Source: Thiorhodovibrio winogradskyi
GTDB taxonomy: Bacteria > Pseudomonadota > Gammaproteobacteria > Chromatiales > Chromatiaceae
Assembly (NCBI RefSeq): GCF_036208045.1
Contig: NZ_CP121472.1
Coordinates: 1,933,531 to 1,997,530, forward strand
Reading direction: 5' to 3'
Length of the DNA: 64,000 bases
The notes beneath the pieces are model-generated. The model worked only from the letters and a program-made list of their open reading frames with translations. It had not been told where the DNA came from and did no database searches. This document shows positions 18,849 through 27,414 of the stretch, piece by piece. The position numbers and the translations under genes are program-made. Each line of letters opens with the position of its first letter. Position 1 is the first letter of the stretch.

Positions 18849-21581
18849 ATGAATGAGCCATCAATGGCGCCGTCTTCCGCGTCAGCAAGCCGAGGAGGCC
18901 ATCGGCGCGAAAATCATCTCGCCACCCTGGGGCTGTTGCTGTTCGCGGTGATCCTTGGTCTTTTCGTGCTAGTTGGCGCGCACTTGTACCGCTTTGAATC
19001 CGAGCGGCACCGACAACGGGAGATCGAGCAGGTAAAACAGCAACTCGATAGCCTGGCCACCGCCCTGAAGAGTCGCATTTACGCCAATATTTTTGCCGTT
19101 TCGGGGGTCAAATCCCTGGTGGCGATGAATCCCGAGCTGACGCAGGAGGATTTCAGTCGCGCCATGGCGATTCAGTTTCGCGAGCAACGGGATTTGCGCA
19201 ACATCGGTCTCGCCCGCGACATGGTGTTGCGCCTGATTTACCCCGTCGAAGGCAATGAAGGGGCGATCGGCTTGGATTACCGGGGCTTGCCCGATCAAAT
19301 CGATGCCGTCCAACAGGCACTGAAACTCAATCGTATCGTGGTTGCCGGTCCGCTCCCGCTGGTACAGGGTGGCGAGGGCTTGATTGCCCGCATCCCGATA
19401 AGTGTCGCCGACGCGGCATCGGGTCAGGAGCGGTTTTGGGGCTTTGCCTCGGTGGTGATGAACACGGAATCAATTTTCTCCGCTGCTGGCATCACGGAAC
19501 AGTCTGGCTTGCGCCTCGCCATCCGCGGTCGGGACGGTCGCGGGGAGCAGGGCGAGGTGTTCCTCGGCGATCCAGGCATCTTTGATCATCAGCCGGTCAC
19601 CCAGTTGATTGAACTGCCCCATGGCCATTGGCAAATGGGCGCCACGCCCGCTGGCGGGTGGACGCGATACTCGCCTTTTTCTGACCCGCTGATGTGGAGT
19701 TATCTTGCCGCGGCGGCAGGGATTCTGGCTTTTTCCGCCATCATTGTGTTTCTGCTGGCCGAGAATCGCAAAGCCGGGGATGCACTCAAGAAAGAGCGCG
19801 ATCTCTTTTCCGAAGGCCCGGTGTTCACCATGGAATGGGGGGCCGAGCAGCAAGGTGACTGGCCGATCAGGCGCGTGTCCTCGAATGTCGCGCAGATTCT
19901 GGGCTACAGCCAGGCCGAGATGCTCGCCCCGGGGTTTTCTTATGCGGCCTTGATCCATCCCGAGGATGCGGAACCGGTCGTTGGCCGGCTCAGACAGCAT
20001 GTTGCCGAGGGGACTGATCGATACGAAGACTCCTACCGCGTGCAAACCCGATCCGGCGGGTATCTGTGGTTTCATGATTCCACCCTGTTGCTACGCGACA
20101 AGGCTGGTCGCATCACGGCCGTTCGCAGCTATCTGTATGACCAAACCGCGCAAAAGCAGGCCGAGGAAGCGCTGCGTATTGCCGAGGCGCGGTTGGAAAA
20201 AACCGCCTTTGAACTAACAGAAAACATTCCGGTTGGCACCTATACCATGGTGCAACCCGCCGAGGGCGGCATGGCAAGCTTTGCTTTTATGAGCAGTCGG
20301 TTTTTGGAACTGACCGGATTGACTCGGGAGGAAGCGGCTTCCGATCCCATGAAGGGCTTTGCCTGTGTGCATCCGGATGACTTTGATGCGTGGGTAGCGC
20401 GAAACGTAGAGACTTTCAACGAAAAGAAACCGTTTTTCGGTGAAGTGCGCGTGGTGGTCAAGGGTGAAACGCGCTGGATTACCGCCGAATCCTTTCCGCG
20501 AACCCTGTCTGACGGAACCACGGTCTGGGAGGGCGTGCTTGCGGATGTGACTGATCGTAAGCGTGCCGAGGAGGCCTTGAGCGAGAGCTTGCGGCGGTTC
20601 AACGATCTGGTGGATCGTGTCTCGGTGGGAGTTTATGTCTTTTGGCACCGGGCCAATGGCAAGATGGAATTTGAGTATGTCAGCGATAGCTGGTGTGAGA
20701 TGAATCAAATCCGCCGCGAGGATTTGCTCGAAAATCCCTGGTTGGCCTGGAATATCGTGCATCCGGACGAGTTCGAGGCGTTCAGACAACTCAATGAACA
20801 GGTCGTCCGTGAACGCCGGTCTTTTGTTTGGGAGGGTCAAATTCTTGTCGATGGCAATGTCCGCTTTGTACTCATTGAGTCGAGTCCCATCTTTTTTGCC
20901 AATGGCGACAGCCGTTGGTTTGGCTTTGAGCAAGACATCACCGAACGAAAACATGCCGAAGCGATCTTGCAAGAAACCAATCTCGCGCTGACCCAAGAGA
21001 TTAATGAGCGCAAACTGGTGGAACAGGAACTCAAGGTCAAGACCGAGTTGCTCGAACAGCTCTCCATGCAGGATGGGCTAACGGGCATTGCCAATCGGCG
21101 CTATTTCGATCAGCGTGTGGAAGCGGAATGGAAGCGCGTGCTGCGCACCGGTTTGCCCCTGTCCCTGGTGCTGATTGATATTGATCACTTCAAACAATAC
21201 AACGACCACTATGGTCACGGCGCGGGGGATGCGTGCCTACGGCAGGTCGCGCAAGCGCTCGCGCGCTGCGCCGAGCGCCCGCTCGACCTTGTGGCACGTT
21301 ACGGTGGCGAGGAATTCATCGCCCTACTGCCGGAAACCGAACGCAATGGCGCGCTCCATCTTGCCGAGCAGATGCGCGCCGGGGTGGAGGCGCTGGCCAT
21401 CCCTCATGCCCGCTCCAGTGCTGCCGCGGTGGTGACATTGAGCATTGGGGTGGCCACCCATGGACCTGGCCGGGTCAAGACCGATCTGCGCCAGTTGCAG
21501 GAATGCGCCGACCAGGCGCTCTATCGCGGCAAGCATCAAGGGCGCAACCAGGTTCAGGAGGAGGTTCTGGCCGCTGGCTGA
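18849..21581 (+). CDS. Membrane diguanylate cyclase with CHASE, PAS repeats and GGDEF
   Basis: A protein of about 910 residues. The longest frame starts with TTG at 18837; I use ATG 18849. A transmembrane helix near residues 25-48 and a second near 280-305 bracket a periplasmic CHASE-type sensor (about 60-250, with FREQRDLRNIGLA and LIYPVEGNEGAIGLDY). Three PAS/PAC units follow (about 320-440, 445-575 and 580-700), then a GGDEF domain with the intact catalytic motif RYGGEEF near residue 820 and the substrate-contact region DGLTGIANRRYFDQR. This type synthesises cyclic di-GMP from two GTP. No RxxD inhibitory site is obvious five residues before GGEEF. No EAL domain is present. Confidence 0.9.
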   Translation: MNEPSMAPSSASASRGGHRRENHLATLGLLLFAVILGLFVLVGAHLYRFESERHRQREIEQVKQQLDSLATALKSRIYANIFAVSGVKSLVAMNPELTQEDFSRAMAIQFREQRDLRNIGLARDMVLRLIYPVEGNEGAIGLDYRGLPDQIDAVQQALKLNRIVVAGPLPLVQGGEGLIARIPISVADAASGQERFWGFASVVMNTESIFSAAGITEQSGLRLAIRGRDGRGEQGEVFLGDPGIFDHQPVTQLIELPHGHWQMGATPAGGWTRYSPFSDPLMWSYLAAAAGILAFSAIIVFLLAENRKAGDALKKERDLFSEGPVFTMEWGAEQQGDWPIRRVSSNVAQILGYSQAEMLAPGFSYAALIHPEDAEPVVGRLRQHVAEGTDRYEDSYRVQTRSGGYLWFHDSTLLLRDKAGRITAVRSYLYDQTAQKQAEEALRIAEARLEKTAFELTENIPVGTYTMVQPAEGGMASFAFMSSRFLELTGLTREEAASDPMKGFACVHPDDFDAWVARNVETFNEKKPFFGEVRVVVKGETRWITAESFPRTLSDGTTVWEGVLADVTDRKRAEEALSESLRRFNDLVDRVSVGVYVFWHRANGKMEFEYVSDSWCEMNQIRREDLLENPWLAWNIVHPDEFEAFRQLNEQVVRERRSFVWEGQILVDGNVRFVLIESSPIFFANGDSRWFGFEQDITERKHAEAILQETNLALTQEINERKLVEQELKVKTELLEQLSMQDGLTGIANRRYFDQRVEAEWKRVLRTGLPLSLVLIDIDHFKQYNDHYGHGAGDACLRQVAQALARCAERPLDLVARYGGEEFIALLPETERNGALHLAEQMRAGVEALAIPHARSSAAAVVTLSIGVATHGPGRVKTDLRQLQECADQALYRGKHQGRNQVQEEVLAAG

Positions 21582-21685
21582 CTGGGTCTGTTGGTCAGCA
21601 CACAATGACCAGCGGGCCTTGGATGATCAATCGGTCCAACCCGATGGCACGAAAAGGGTGCGGACGGGATGAATGCCCGGTCTGG

Positions 21686-21728
21686 CTGGGATGGAGATGT
21701 TCTCGCCGCTTGCGTCAATGTCCTCGTC
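21686..21728 (-). pseudogene. Short duplicated relic of rnk
   Basis: About 41 nt here match 22556-22597 inside the intact rnk gene with only a few differences, and in the same strand sense would read DIDASGENISI compared with [11 protein letters not shown] in Rnk. Nothing else of the gene remains. It suggests a former second copy of the rnk 3' region, or a duplication produced when the VapBC pair was inserted. Confidence 0.55.
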
Positions 21729-21814
21729 GCCGGCCAAACAAGCCGGTCAACTCGAACCGGCGGACCTTCGGTATGATCACGCACAATGGTTGCCATTAGT
21801 TCTGGATGTTTATC

Positions 21815-22042
21815 ATGATCACAGCAGAAAGAATCCTCGAGGAAGCGCGTACCTTGCCCGAGTTTGAGTTACGCGAGGTGTTGGATTTTGTTGGTTATTT
21901 AAAGTCTCGCTCGCTCCGTCCGGCGGTCGAGGAGGCGGATGCGGACGCCGAGGCCGACTGGGCTGAGTTCAAAGAAGGCGCTGGTCTCTGGTCAGGGAAA
22001 TTCGTGCGTGAAGAGTGCTATGACCGCAAGATTCTTCGCTGA
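21815..22042 (+). CDS. Antitoxin of a VapBC-type pair, DUF2281-like
   Basis: A 75-residue acidic protein beginning ITAERILEEARTLPEFELREVLDFVGYLKSR, typical of the DUF2281/VapB-like antitoxins that precede PIN-domain toxins. ATG 21806 in the same frame is an alternative start. The C-terminal half (EEADADAEADWAEFKEGAGL) is probably the disordered toxin-neutralising tail. Its end overlaps the toxin start by 23 nt, the usual coupling in these modules. Such antitoxins bind both the toxin and their own promoter. Confidence 0.78.
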   Translation: MITAERILEEARTLPEFELREVLDFVGYLKSRSLRPAVEEADADAEADWAEFKEGAGLWSGKFVREECYDRKILR

Positions 22043-22457
22043 TACGAATGTTGCCGTCTACGCGTTGGATGCCGATCCGCGACGTCATGAACGAGCGTTC
22101 TCGATCATGCGGCAAAGTCCGGTCATTAGCACCCAGATTGTTAATGAGTTTCTGAGTGTTTTAACCAGCAAGAAAGGCGTGCCAAGAGAGCGAGCCAACC
22201 GTTACGCGCGGATTATGCTTCGTCGCTGTGAAGTCGTTTCTTTGACAGCTCAGATTGTGGAAAGGGCGATCTCCATTGGCGAGCGCTATCAGATTAGCCA
22301 TTGGGATGCCTTGGTAGTCTCCGCAGCGTTATTTAGCGGTTGCGATACGCTCTTTTCAGAGGACTTGCAAGACGGTCAGGTGTTCGAGAGGCGCCTGACC
22401 GTTATGAATCCGTGGTCTAGCGGTGAAATTCCCCGGCGCGTTCCGGTTGGTAGGTGA
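22020..22457 (+). CDS. PIN-domain ribonuclease toxin (VapC-type)
   Basis: A 145-residue PIN-domain protein. The start at ATG 22020 gives the canonical beginning TARFFADTNVAVYALDAD, with the first catalytic Asp in ADTN. Other acidic residues of the metal site are in TQIVNEFLSVL (Glu) and SHWDALVVSAALFSGCDTLFSEDL (Asp residues). VapC-type toxins cleave tRNA or rRNA when not neutralised. The 3' end overlaps the convergent rnk gene by about 40 nt, which is unusual and fits insertion of this module beside rnk. Confidence 0.85.
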   Translation: MTARFFADTNVAVYALDADPRRHERAFSIMRQSPVISTQIVNEFLSVLTSKKGVPRERANRYARIMLRRCEVVSLTAQIVERAISIGERYQISHWDALVVSAALFSGCDTLFSEDLQDGQVFERRLTVMNPWSSGEIPRRVPVGR

Positions 22458-22830
22458 TCTCCTCGACGCGCACGCGCAGGATGCCGCCGCCGGGCTTGGG
22501 CCACTCGATGCTGTCGCCAATAGAGAGCCCGAGCAGGGCGCTGCCAACGGGGGCGAGGATGGAGATCTTCTCACCGCTGGCGTCCATGTCCTTGGGGTAG
22601 ACCAGGGTCAGGGTGAAGTCATCGGCGGAGGACTCGACGCGAAAACGCACGGTTGAGTTCATGGTGATCACGGTTGGCGGGATGTCCCGAGGCTCGACGA
22701 TATCGGCCCGGGCCAGCTCGGCTTCGAGGTCTTCCTTGCCGGGGAAGGCGCCATGGGGCAGGGCGTCGAGCAGGGTTTCGAGGCGCTCGACGTCGAGCGC
22801 GGAGAGGATGATTCTGGGTCTGGTGTTCAT
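22417..22830 (-). CDS. rnk: Regulator of nucleoside diphosphate kinase, GreA/GreB-related
   Basis: A 137-residue protein matching the Rnk family: a short N-terminal helical arm ([20 protein letters not shown]) and a GreA/GreB-type FKBP-like C-terminal domain with [35 protein letters not shown] (shown in part) and the final [15 protein letters not shown]. Rnk-type proteins bind RNA polymerase near the secondary channel and affect nucleotide metabolism. The ATG overlaps the stop codon of the hybrid kinase upstream by 4 nt, so it may be co-expressed with it. The C-terminus overlaps the VapC-type gene on the other strand. Confidence 0.85.
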   Translation of the reverse strand: MNTRPRIILSALDVERLETLLDALPHGAFPGKEDLEAELARADIVEPRDIPPTVITMNSTVRFRVESSADDFTLTLVYPKDMDASGEKISILAPVGSALLGLSIGDSIEWPKPGGGILRVRVEEITYQPERAGEFHR

Positions 22831-25800
22831 GGCTGGTTCTCTTGTGTTTGCGGTGACGCGCGCGTCGCTTGATCGGGCTGCGGCGTGGCGCTTTGCTCGA
22901 AATGATCCAAGGCGGCGAGCGCGCTGTCGAAGTCATAGGTGTCGATGGCGCGGGCGACCGGGCGCAGGGCGTCGGCGGCTGGAGTGCCGGCGAGTTGGGT
23001 GGTCAGACTGGCGATGACGCCGACGGCTTCGGTGTCGTCGTCGCTGAGCAGGGCGCGCAGCTGGGCCAGCTCGGTGGATAGGGTGGCAAGAGCGGGCAGC
23101 GCTGATTGTAGCGCGCGCTCGGGCGCTTCCGTGGTGTCACCGGCGGCGTCGCCACCCAAGCTTGGGTTGTCCGCCGCGTCAAGCTGGGCGAGTCCAGTCA
23201 GGATGGGTTTAAGTGCGTCGAGGGTCGCCTGGAGATGGGCGTCGATGATCTCGTGTGGCTGGCGATCCTGGCAGGCGGCCTCAAGTGCGGTGGCGGCGTC
23301 GCGCACGGCCTCGGCGCCGATGGTGGCGGCCACGCCCTTGAGCGTATGGGCGCAGCGGGTGGCGGCGTGGGGGTCTTGGTCGCGCGCGGCCAGCGCGGCG
23401 GCGAATTGATCGGCGAAGTCGCGCTGGCTGTCGCGAAAGCGTCCGAGCAGACGGCGGTAGAGCGCCTCGTTGCCCTGCGCGGTGGCCAGGCCGACCTGGG
23501 TATCGATGCCGGGGAGAGAGGCAAGGGACGAGGAGCGAGGGGCGAGGGACGAGGGGCGAGGGGCAAGGGACGAGGGGCGAGGGGCGAGCGAAGACGAGGC
23601 CGTGGTCGTGGCCGTCTGTGGCGCTTTTTCTTGCCCATGGCGACTTGCCAATGGCTGGTCGCGCTTGTCGACGACTTCTGCCCGCGTTCCTAATTCCTCT
23701 TTGCTATCTTCTATCTTCTCGACAGCAATCCAGCGCGCCATGGTCGCCAGCATTTCGCGCACCTTGACCGGCTTGCCGATGTGGTCGTTCATGCCGGCGG
23801 CCAGTGCCTTCTCGCGGTCGCCGGTCATCACATTGGCGGTCATGGCCAGCACCGGCAGGTCGCGCCATTGGGGATTCTCGCGGATGGCGTGGGTGGCCTG
23901 GTAGCCGTCCATGATGGGCATTTGGCAGTCCATGAGCACGGCGTCGAAGGCGTCTTGCCGCAACAGTTCAAGCGCTTCCTGGCCGTTGTTGGCGACGGCG
24001 GCGGTCATGCCGTTGGTGGTGAGGAGTTCCAAGGCCAATTCTTGATTGATGGCATTGTCCTCGACCAGCAGGATGTGGGCGCCGCGCAACTGGGCGATGG
24101 CCTCGGCGGTGGCTTCCTCGCGCTCAGTGTCGCGGCTGTCGCTGATGGCTTCGCGGCCCATGGCGATGAGGATGGCGTCGAGCAGGCTCGATGGCGTGAC
24201 CGGCTTGGTCAGGAAGCCGGCCAGGTCGAGGTCATCGGCGGCGCGCTGGGCCTCATCGCGGCCATAGGCGGTGACCATAATCACCGTCGGCGCCTTGACG
24301 ATCAGGCGGTCGCGGGCAATGGCGCGGGCGGTGTCGAGGCCGTCCATGCCGGGCATTTTCCAGTCCATCAGCACCAGGTCGAAGGGGGTGTCGCCGTCGG
24401 GCTGTTCGAGCCGGTCGATGGCCTCGGCTCCGCTGGCGGCCTGGGCGACCTGGAAGCCGAAGGCGCCGAGCATGGCTTGGAGCACCTCGCGCGCGGTTTT
24501 GTTGTCGTCCACTACCAGGACGCGCAGGGCTTGCAGCTCATCGAAGTCGCCGGTTCGGCTCAGGCGGCGTTGCGAGCGCAGGCCGCGTTGTTTGCCGAAG
24601 CGGGCGGTGAAATGAAAGGTGCTGCCGGCGCCGAGCGCGCTTTCGACCCAAATGTCCCCGCCCATCATCTCGGTGAGGCGCTTGCTGATGGCGAGCCCGA
24701 GACCGCTGCCGCCGTATTTGCGCGTGGTGGAGCTATCACCCTGGGTGAAGGATTGGAATAACCGCTGTTGTTGCTCGGGCGACAGGCCGATGCCGGTGTC
24801 GCGCACCGAGAAATGCAATGTGACCGCGTCCGTGCCGTCTTCCAGCACGCCCGCTCGCACCAGAATCTCCCCGCCCGACTCGGTGAACTTCACCGCGTTG
24901 TTGCCGAGGTTAATTAAAATTTGCCCCAGGCGCAGGGCATCACCGACCAGCGCCGTGGGCAGATCGGGTGGGAGGTCCAACAGCAGCTCCAGGCCTTTCT
25001 CCTCGGCCTTGAGTCCGACCAGATTGGTGAGGTTGTCGAGCACGTCCTCAAGGCGAAAATCCGCGCACTCCATGTCGAGCTTGCCGGCCTCGATCTTGGA
25101 GAAATCCAGAATGTCGTTGATGATGCCGAGCAGCGCCTCGGCGGAGCGATGCACCTTCTCGATGTAATTGCGCTGGCGCTCGCTCAGCTTGGTTTGCAGC
25201 GCGAGATGCGACATGCCCATGATGGCGTTCATCGGCGTGCGGATCTCGTGGCTCATGTTGGCGAGGAAGTCCGACTTGGCGCGGGTCGCCTCCTCGGCGG
25301 CGTCGCGCGCGATCAGCAACTCGGCCTCGGCCGCCTTGCGCTCGCTGATGTCCTCGAAAAAGGCGATGAACCATTCCTGATCGCCCACCTGGTGAAGATA
25401 GACGGTCACCGCCGCCGGATAGGTGCTGCCGTCCTTGCGTCGATGCTGGGTTTCCAGTCGCAGGCTGGTGCGGCTTTCCCGCAGATTGGCGGCGATCTGT
25501 TGAAACTCCTCGGGGGTCAGCAGCGGGTTAATGGCGCTGACGCTGAGCGGCATGAGTTCATCACGCGTGTAGCCAAGCTGACGACAGGCCTCGTCGTTGG
25601 CGTAGAGGAAGGCGCCGGTCTCGGCATTGTTCCAGGTGCTGCCAATGCCAGCGCGATCCATGGCGAACTGGGTATAGCTCAGCTCGTCGTTGGCCTTTTG
25701 CAGCTCCGCGGTGCGCGCGGCGACCAGTGTTTCGAGCTGCTGGCGATGGCTGGCTCGCTCGGCGTCAATTTTCTGTTGCGCGGCGGACTGCGCGGCGGAG

Positions 25801-26696
25801 TGCCGGGCCAGGGCGCGACGCAAGGAGATAATCCACAAGGCGATCAAAATCGCGAGCACACCCAAGACCGCTGCCGCCCGCGCTAGATAGGGGCCGAGAT
25901 CGCCGATGGCGACCGGCGGCTTGAGCCATTTACGCTCCAGTGCCTGAAGCGCCGTCGCCGGAATGGCAGCCATGCCCTGCTCGACCAGGCGCAGGGTGGC
26001 GACCTCGCCCTCGCGCACGGCGCGGCGAAACTGGCCTTGGTAGAGGTCAAAGGCCTTGATCAGATCGCGATGGGCATCGAGCTGGTAAAGATAAAAATTG
26101 GCCGGAGACTCGTCCATGCAGAAGACCTTGATCTCCTGCGCCTTGGCCGCTTCGATCACGGACTTGTAGTCGGCATAAAGCACCAGGGTGTCGATGCCCT
26201 GGGTCTGTAGCCATTCCACGCAGGCATCGCCGCGCATCACCCCAACCTGAAAGCCATGCAGGGATTCAACCCGCGTCAGCCCGCCGATGGAGCTATCGCG
26301 ATAAATGGACACCGGCAGGCTGGCGTAGGGCGCGGAGAAGTCATACAGCGGCTCCCGTCCCGGGGTGGCGAAGATGTTCTCGATCACATCGGCCTCGCCA
26401 TCAAGCAGCAGGCGCTGGGCCTGGTCCCACTGGGTGGCGATCAGCTCGACCCCGATGCCGGTTGCTTCCTCCCACAGCCGCCAGACATCGACCAGATAGC
26501 CGTCCTCCTCGCCCTGGGCATCGAGAAAGAGATAGGGTGGGTAGTTCTCGTCGCCGACCACGCGCAGGACTTGGCGTTCGTCCTGAGCCTGGGCTGGGAG
26601 GGCGAGGAGTAGCAGGCCGAGCAAGGCGCGGGACAGGTTGCAATGCCCTGCGGGACTACTTGGGATGGATGTCGCTTGGATGTTCACGTTGCTCAT
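22827..26696 (-). CDS. Hybrid sensor histidine kinase with periplasmic SBP_bac_3 sensor (paralogue 1)
   Basis: About 1289 residues. A signal peptide ([19 protein letters not shown]) leads into a periplasmic amino-acid-binding-protein-like domain (SBP_bac_3, about 40-270: [27 protein letters not shown] in part), a transmembrane helix near 280-300, a PAS domain (about 340-455), HisKA with [13 protein letters not shown] near 482, HATPase_c ([22 protein letters not shown]), receiver 1 with Asp near 778, receiver 2 with Asp near 921, and Hpt with [13 protein letters not shown] near 1116. Between receiver 2 and Hpt lies a Ser-Leu-Ala-Pro-Arg-Pro repeat linker. The start is uncertain: 26732 is the longest frame and 26696 begins MSNVNIQ. 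From HisKA to Hpt it is closely similar to the next kinase. Confidence 0.88.
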   Translation of the reverse strand: MSNVNIQATSIPSSPAGHCNLSRALLGLLLLALPAQAQDERQVLRVVGDENYPPYLFLDAQGEEDGYLVDVWRLWEEATGIGVELIATQWDQAQRLLLDGEADVIENIFATPGREPLYDFSAPYASLPVSIYRDSSIGGLTRVESLHGFQVGVMRGDACVEWLQTQGIDTLVLYADYKSVIEAAKAQEIKVFCMDESPANFYLYQLDAHRDLIKAFDLYQGQFRRAVREGEVATLRLVEQGMAAIPATALQALERKWLKPPVAIGDLGPYLARAAAVLGVLAILIALWIISLRRALARHSAAQSAAQQKIDAERASHRQQLETLVAARTAELQKANDELSYTQFAMDRAGIGSTWNNAETGAFLYANDEACRQLGYTRDELMPLSVSAINPLLTPEEFQQIAANLRESRTSLRLETQHRRKDGSTYPAAVTVYLHQVGDQEWFIAFFEDISERKAAEAELLIARDAAEEATRAKSDFLANMSHEIRTPMNAIMGMSHLALQTKLSERQRNYIEKVHRSAEALLGIINDILDFSKIEAGKLDMECADFRLEDVLDNLTNLVGLKAEEKGLELLLDLPPDLPTALVGDALRLGQILINLGNNAVKFTESGGEILVRAGVLEDGTDAVTLHFSVRDTGIGLSPEQQQRLFQSFTQGDSSTTRKYGGSGLGLAISKRLTEMMGGDIWVESALGAGSTFHFTARFGKQRGLRSQRRLSRTGDFDELQALRVLVVDDNKTAREVLQAMLGAFGFQVAQAASGAEAIDRLEQPDGDTPFDLVLMDWKMPGMDGLDTARAIARDRLIVKAPTVIMVTAYGRDEAQRAADDLDLAGFLTKPVTPSSLLDAILIAMGREAISDSRDTEREEATAEAIAQLRGAHILLVEDNAINQELALELLTTNGMTAAVANNGQEALELLRQDAFDAVLMDCQMPIMDGYQATHAIRENPQWRDLPVLAMTANVMTGDREKALAAGMNDHIGKPVKVREMLATMARWIAVEKIEDSKEELGTRAEVVDKRDQPLASRHGQEKAPQTATTTASSSLAPRPSSLAPRPSSLAPRSSSLASLPGIDTQVGLATAQGNEALYRRLLGRFRDSQRDFADQFAAALAARDQDPHAATRCAHTLKGVAATIGAEAVRDAATALEAACQDRQPHEIIDAHLQATLDALKPILTGLAQLDAADNPSLGGDAAGDTTEAPERALQSALPALATLSTELAQLRALLSDDDTEAVGVIASLTTQLAGTPAADALRPVARAIDTYDFDSALAALDHFEQSATPQPDQATRASPQTQENQP
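23524..23588. repeat. In-frame G-rich heptamer repeat (SSLAPRP minisatellite) in kinase 1
   Basis: A run of GGGRCGA/GGGGCGA-type heptamers on the plus strand, read on the minus strand as repeats of Ser-Ser-Leu-Ala-Pro-Arg-Pro (three heptamers per 21-nt unit). It forms the linker between receiver 2 and the Hpt domain. The same repeat occurs at 28079-28142 and, outside coding sequence, at 33048-33175. Confidence 0.9.
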
Positions 26697-27081
26697 TGGA
26701 GCTGGCTCTGAAGTGCTGCAATGACAGTCCATTAATCATGCGGTAGTGCTTGTCATTGGCTGTAAGAAGGGGCTCATTCAGCGCCAGCGCCGTTGCGGCG
26801 ATCAACGCATCCCCCAATCGCATTCCATGGCTGAGCGCATAATCGCGAACAAGTCGGACGGCGCGATCAGAGATCGACTCGCTGATCGGTATCAACCGCG
26901 CTTGCCAGCGCCGCGTTGTCGCCTCGAAAGCACGCAATTCTGCTTTGTCGCGCATTCCCTGGAGCAATTCCATTTGCGTCACGGCGGAGAGCTGGATTTT
27001 TGGCTGTAAGGCTTCAATCCGCTGGTAGGCGGTTGGATCGCCACGCATGTACCAGATCAAAACATCGGTATCAATGAGCAT
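26656..27081 (-). CDS. PIN-domain toxin (VapC-type)
   Basis: A 141-residue PIN protein with intact acidic site: [14 protein letters not shown] at the N-terminus, [11 protein letters not shown], and [27 protein letters not shown] (shown in part) near residues 85-112. The start codon overlaps the antitoxin stop (TGATG). The C-terminal 12-14 residues run past the kinase start on the same strand, so this gene and the kinase overlap or nearly overlap. Expected activity is site-specific RNA cleavage. Confidence 0.86.
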   Translation of the reverse strand: MLIDTDVLIWYMRGDPTAYQRIEALQPKIQLSAVTQMELLQGMRDKAELRAFEATTRRWQARLIPISESISDRAVRLVRDYALSHGMRLGDALIAATALALNEPLLTANDKHYRMINGLSLQHFRASSNEQREHPSDIHPK

Positions 27082-27329
27082 CAGAAGCGCCCGTTGCGCA
27101 GTTGGCGCACATAGTCGTCGATCTCCGAGATGTCGGGATGATCCTTCCAGATGCCAAAAAGTGCATCCGACGTTGCGGCGGATTCCGTTTCTTCTTCTTT
27201 CCTTATCGGGCGTGGCGGTTCGTCAAGGATGGTGACCAATGCGCGGTGCACACCTTTGATTCGCACGGGACGCGGAAAAAATACACGACCGTTCTCGTCG
27301 ATGGCGGCTTCGATGGTTTGAATTGCCAT
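27081..27329 (-). CDS. Antitoxin partner of PIN toxin
   Basis: An 82-residue protein that begins like an AbrB/SpoVT-type or related beta-rich DNA-binding domain (QTIEAAIDENGRVFFPRPVRIKG) and ends with an acidic-basic tail (FGIWKDHPDISEIDDYVRQLRNGRF), typical of antitoxins that precede VapC. It overlaps the toxin start by TGATG. The upstream gap to the next kinase stop is about 85 nt, enough for its own promoter. Subfamily assignment is tentative. Confidence 0.75.
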   Translation of the reverse strand: MAIQTIEAAIDENGRVFFPRPVRIKGVHRALVTILDEPPRPIRKEEETESAATSDALFGIWKDHPDISEIDDYVRQLRNGRF

Positions 27330-27414
27330 TGTTATGCCAAATAATCGTTGCTTGGTCTGTGGATGGTAGTCGGTTTTGGTCGGTCATGACCAGATTGAGC
27401 GCCGAATTTCTGTG

